Source: Bacteroidota bacterium (GTDB taxonomy: Bacteria; Bacteroidota; Bacteroidia; Chitinophagales; Saprospiraceae). Taken from it: 6,507 bases of DNA. The position numbers and the translations under genes are program-made. This document shows positions 3,986-6,507 of this stretch, piece after piece. Each line of letters opens with the position of its first letter. Position 1 is the stretch's first letter. Where the stretch lies: positions 1 to 6,507 of the forward strand of contig JAJRQS010000048.1 in assembly GCA_024280135.1 (NCBI GenBank), read 5' to 3'. The notes under the pieces were generated by a model that was not told where the DNA came from, searched no databases, and worked only from the letters and a program-made list of their open reading frames with translations.

Positions 3986-6507
3986 ATGCGTCCATATTTA
4001 CTAGTCTTTTTGTTTTTTTCTCTGTTTGCAGGTGATATGCTTGCGCAACAAGGTCACGTTGAATTTGGCAAAAACCGGGTACAATATCATCGACGTTTTG
4101 ATGAGTGGATGAAATATGAAAGCCAGAATTTCATCACCACCTGGTATGGAACGGGTCGTAAAGTCGCGGAAACCGTTTCTTTGTTGGCAGAAGTAGATTT
4201 GCCTTATATCCAGGAATTTTTAGAATACAAGCCCGCGGACAAAATACGAATCATCGTCTATACTGATTTATCGGATTTGAAGCAAACCAACATTGGCAGC
4301 GAGGAGCAATTTACCAATACGGCAGGTCAAACGATGATTCGAGAGAACAAGATCTTTGTTTATTTCAATGGCGATCATCAGCATTTGCGTAAGCAGATAC
4401 GAGAAGGGCTCGTTAAGATTTTTGTACAGAATATGATCATTGGCGACAGCTGGCAAGAGATGGTACAGAATGCAGCGCTGTTGAATTTACCCGATTGGTA
4501 TGTGGAAGGGATAGCCTCTTTCATCAGTGATGAGTGGACGCCAGAAATGAGTCTTTGGCTACAAGATGAATTTAATAAAAAAAGAGACAATGATTTCCAA
4601 GCGATTGCAACAGCCAATCCTAAGAAAGGCGGCCACGCCATGTTTTACTATTTATATACAGCTTATGGCAAAGCTAATTTGAGCAATCTTATCTATTTGA
4701 CGAGGCTCAATAGAAGTTTGGAAACAGGCATCATCCACGTATATGGCAATTCACTAAAAGCCATTGAACTAGAATGGAAACAATTTTTTAATAAACAATT
4801 TGAAGCTAAATATAAAAGTCGGGATGTCCTTTCGGAAAGTAATAGTCTTAAAATTAAAAATAGACATAACGTACCCATCACCAAATTAAAGTTAAACCCT
4901 GATGCCTCCAAAATACTTTATATCCAAAATGAAATTGGAAAAGTAAAAATATATATCCAAGACTTGGAAACGGGTAAGCGCACTCGAATTTTTAAGAAAG
5001 GCTTTAGAAATCCTTTTCAGGCTACGGACTACAATTATCCTTGTGTGGCTTGGAGACCTGACGGCAAAGGTGTTGATATTATCTATAAATATCGGGATGT
5101 CATTTATCTTGCGGAATATGATGTCAAAACTAAAAAAACGAAGACAGAAGAATTTTTGCCTGGCTTTCAAAATGTTCACTCTGTTGAATTTGTTGATGGT
5201 CATACGCTGGCCATTTCAGCAACAGTCAATGGTTTTAGTGATGTCTTTTTGTACTATCCGACTAAGCGGAGTAGCCAAAGGATAACCCAAGACATCTGGG
5301 ATGATCTCGATGTTACGGTCACTCGTCTCAATGGCAATAGCGGATTACTCTTTGCGTCCAACCGTCCAGACTCCTTGCTAGTCAATCGAAAACTAGACTC
5401 CATCCTTCCCATCGGAGATTTTGATATTTTTTATTACAACTTGGACAGCATGGGCAAAGAATTAGTTCAAGTAACGCATACGCCACATGCAAACGAAAAA
5501 ACACCTTTTTCCATAGATTCCAAATGGATAGGATACCTAAGTGACCGTTCGGGTATTTATAATCGTGAAGTCGGTTTTTTGAAAGAAGAAATCGTGGCAC
5601 ACCATCGCGTCTATCGCATGAAAGATAGCACCCTTATTGAAGTGCCGCTAGATTCGATTATTCCTTCTTTAGACACCTCTTTTGTAGATACTACTTGGGT
5701 AAAAGAAATAAGGCGGCTACAATCCTATGTGCATCCTATTACGAATTATGGTTTCAACATGATCAATCAAAGTTACCAAAATGGTCAACTAATTAACCTC
5801 GTCAAAACCAAAGGCGTTTATAAGGTCTATAAAGATACTTTATCCATTTCGGATAATAAACATAGCATTATTTCTCAATACAAAAAAAATAGAATTACAA
5901 ATAAAAAAGTTCCACAGAAGCCCAACACTGTTTTAGTACAAGACACTATCCCTCCTGTCGAAGAAGCGAAAGTTGATTATTTTTTTGTGACTCCTTTTGA
6001 TGACATAGAAGAAACCAAAAAGAAAGAAGAAAAAACGACCACTCTAGTTGCCAAAATTAGAAAAAGAAGTCGAAACATTAAATACGTCTATGCGCCTCCA
6101 GGTCCAGTAGAACCCTTTAAAAGAGCTAGAATCACGCCCAAACAAATCCGATTTAGGACGGACTACATCACTACTCAGGCGGACAATAATATGTTGTTTG
6201 GGGGGCTCGACAGCTACGCCGGCACACCCGAAGAATTCACCACCCCTCCCCCTGGCATATTAATGAAAGCGAATTTTAAAGACCTATTAGAAGATTATGA
6301 ATTAGAAGGAGGAATGCGTTTTAATTTGACTTTTAATAAAATGGAATATTTCATGCAATACTGGGATCGCAAGCATAGAATAGACCGCCAATATGGGATT
6401 TATCTTCGACGCGCCTCGCAAATTGATAATAATGTTAATTATTTCATTCCACACACCGTTAAAAATCAAACGATAATTGCGACTTCACAATGGCGCTATC
6501 CTTTTGA
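3986..6507 (+). CDS. Outer-membrane protein: degenerate peptidase-like domain, TolB-like propeller, beta-barrel start (3' end outside window)
   Basis: The frame is open for 840 codons and continues past the window edge. Residues 1-21 are a signal peptide (MRPYLLVFLFFSLFAGDMLA, then QQ). Residues about 25-290 look like a gluzincin (peptidase MA-like) domain: strand IRIIVYT (87-93) and LPDWYVEGIASF starting at 168, which matches the usual P.W..EG glutamate motif. The expected HExxH is REGLV (139-143), so both zinc histidines are missing and catalysis is unlikely. From about 296 there are PD40/TolB-like propeller blades: LNPDASKILY, YPCVAWRPDG (351 on), LLFASNRPDS (454-463), and TPFSIDSKWIGYLSDRSG (506-523). 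A Lys/Glu-rich linker follows (about 633-715). Then IRFRTDY (721 on), PPPGILMK (754 on) and DLLEDYELEGGMRF (766 on) resemble the start of an outer-membrane barrel seen in Bacteroidota propeller proteins. An export or envelope assembly role is inference; the substrate is unknown. It is transcribed away from the T9SS gene. Confidence 0.82.
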   Translation, partial: MRPYLLVFLFFSLFAGDMLAQQGHVEFGKNRVQYHRRFDEWMKYESQNFITTWYGTGRKVAETVSLLAEVDLPYIQEFLEYKPADKIRIIVYTDLSDLKQTNIGSEEQFTNTAGQTMIRENKIFVYFNGDHQHLRKQIREGLVKIFVQNMIIGDSWQEMVQNAALLNLPDWYVEGIASFISDEWTPEMSLWLQDEFNKKRDNDFQAIATANPKKGGHAMFYYLYTAYGKANLSNLIYLTRLNRSLETGIIHVYGNSLKAIELEWKQFFNKQFEAKYKSRDVLSESNSLKIKNRHNVPITKLKLNPDASKILYIQNEIGKVKIYIQDLETGKRTRIFKKGFRNPFQATDYNYPCVAWRPDGKGVDIIYKYRDVIYLAEYDVKTKKTKTEEFLPGFQNVHSVEFVDGHTLAISATVNGFSDVFLYYPTKRSSQRITQDIWDDLDVTVTRLNGNSGLLFASNRPDSLLVNRKLDSILPIGDFDIFYYNLDSMGKELVQVTHTPHANEKTPFSIDSKWIGYLSDRSGIYNREVGFLKEEIVAHHRVYRMKDSTLIEVPLDSIIPSLDTSFVDTTWVKEIRRLQSYVHPITNYGFNMINQSYQNGQLINLVKTKGVYKVYKDTLSISDNKHSIISQYKKNRITNKKVPQKPNTVLVQDTIPPVEEAKVDYFFVTPFDDIEETKKKEEKTTTLVAKIRKRSRNIKYVYAPPGPVEPFKRARITPKQIRFRTDYITTQADNNMLFGGLDSYAGTPEEFTTPPPGILMKANFKDLLEDYELEGGMRFNLTFNKMEYFMQYWDRKHRIDRQYGIYLRRASQIDNNVNYFIPHTVKNQTIIATSQWRYPF

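Noticed and set aside
4268..5600. Several minus-strand and one plus-strand open frame of 60-100 codons across this stretch
   Set aside because: They are shadows of the long plus-strand gene starting at 3986, with no motifs or plausible composition of their own.

Overview
The window looks like chromosomal DNA from a member of the Bacteroidota, and gene style suggests a Saprospiria-like marine or sludge lineage (inference). The evidence is a type IX secretion (T9SS) C-terminal sorting domain, starts without clear Shine-Dalgarno sequences, one good TTG/TAnnTTTG promoter of the Bacteroidota type, moderately AT-rich DNA, and a large outer-membrane protein whose architecture I associate with this phylum.

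Layout. Bases 1-90 hold a series of four short hairpins separated by GAAC-containing spacers; the series may continue to the left of the window. Bases 160-446 (minus strand) are a decayed tyrosine recombinase (integrase) 3' end, readable only with two stops and a frame change. From 535 to 1980 there is an intact biotin carboxylase (accC type) on the plus strand. It converges, with only 4 bases between stop codons, on a minus-strand Bcp-type peroxiredoxin (start corrected to 2443). Upstream of bcp, and probably in one transcript with it, is a secreted T9SS cargo protein (about 2461-3825) split by two mutually compensating frame changes: one at a run of six T between signal peptide and mature part, the other just before the C-terminal region. 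A Bacteroidota-style promoter sits at 3852-3882. After a 153-base divergent intergenic region, a long plus-strand reading frame begins at 3986 and leaves the window still open after 840 codons. It has a signal peptide, a peptidase-like domain with a degenerate zinc site, a PD40/TolB-like beta-propeller, a charged linker and the start of a probable outer-membrane beta-barrel.

How the genes relate. There is no single pathway here. AccC and Bcp are ordinary metabolic and antioxidant functions. The T9SS cargo protein and the propeller/barrel protein are both envelope proteins, transcribed divergently. The left edge carries recombination debris. The points most worth a second look are the hairpin series beside the integrase remnant, the doubly frameshifted T9SS protein, and the pseudo-peptidase/propeller/barrel fusion.
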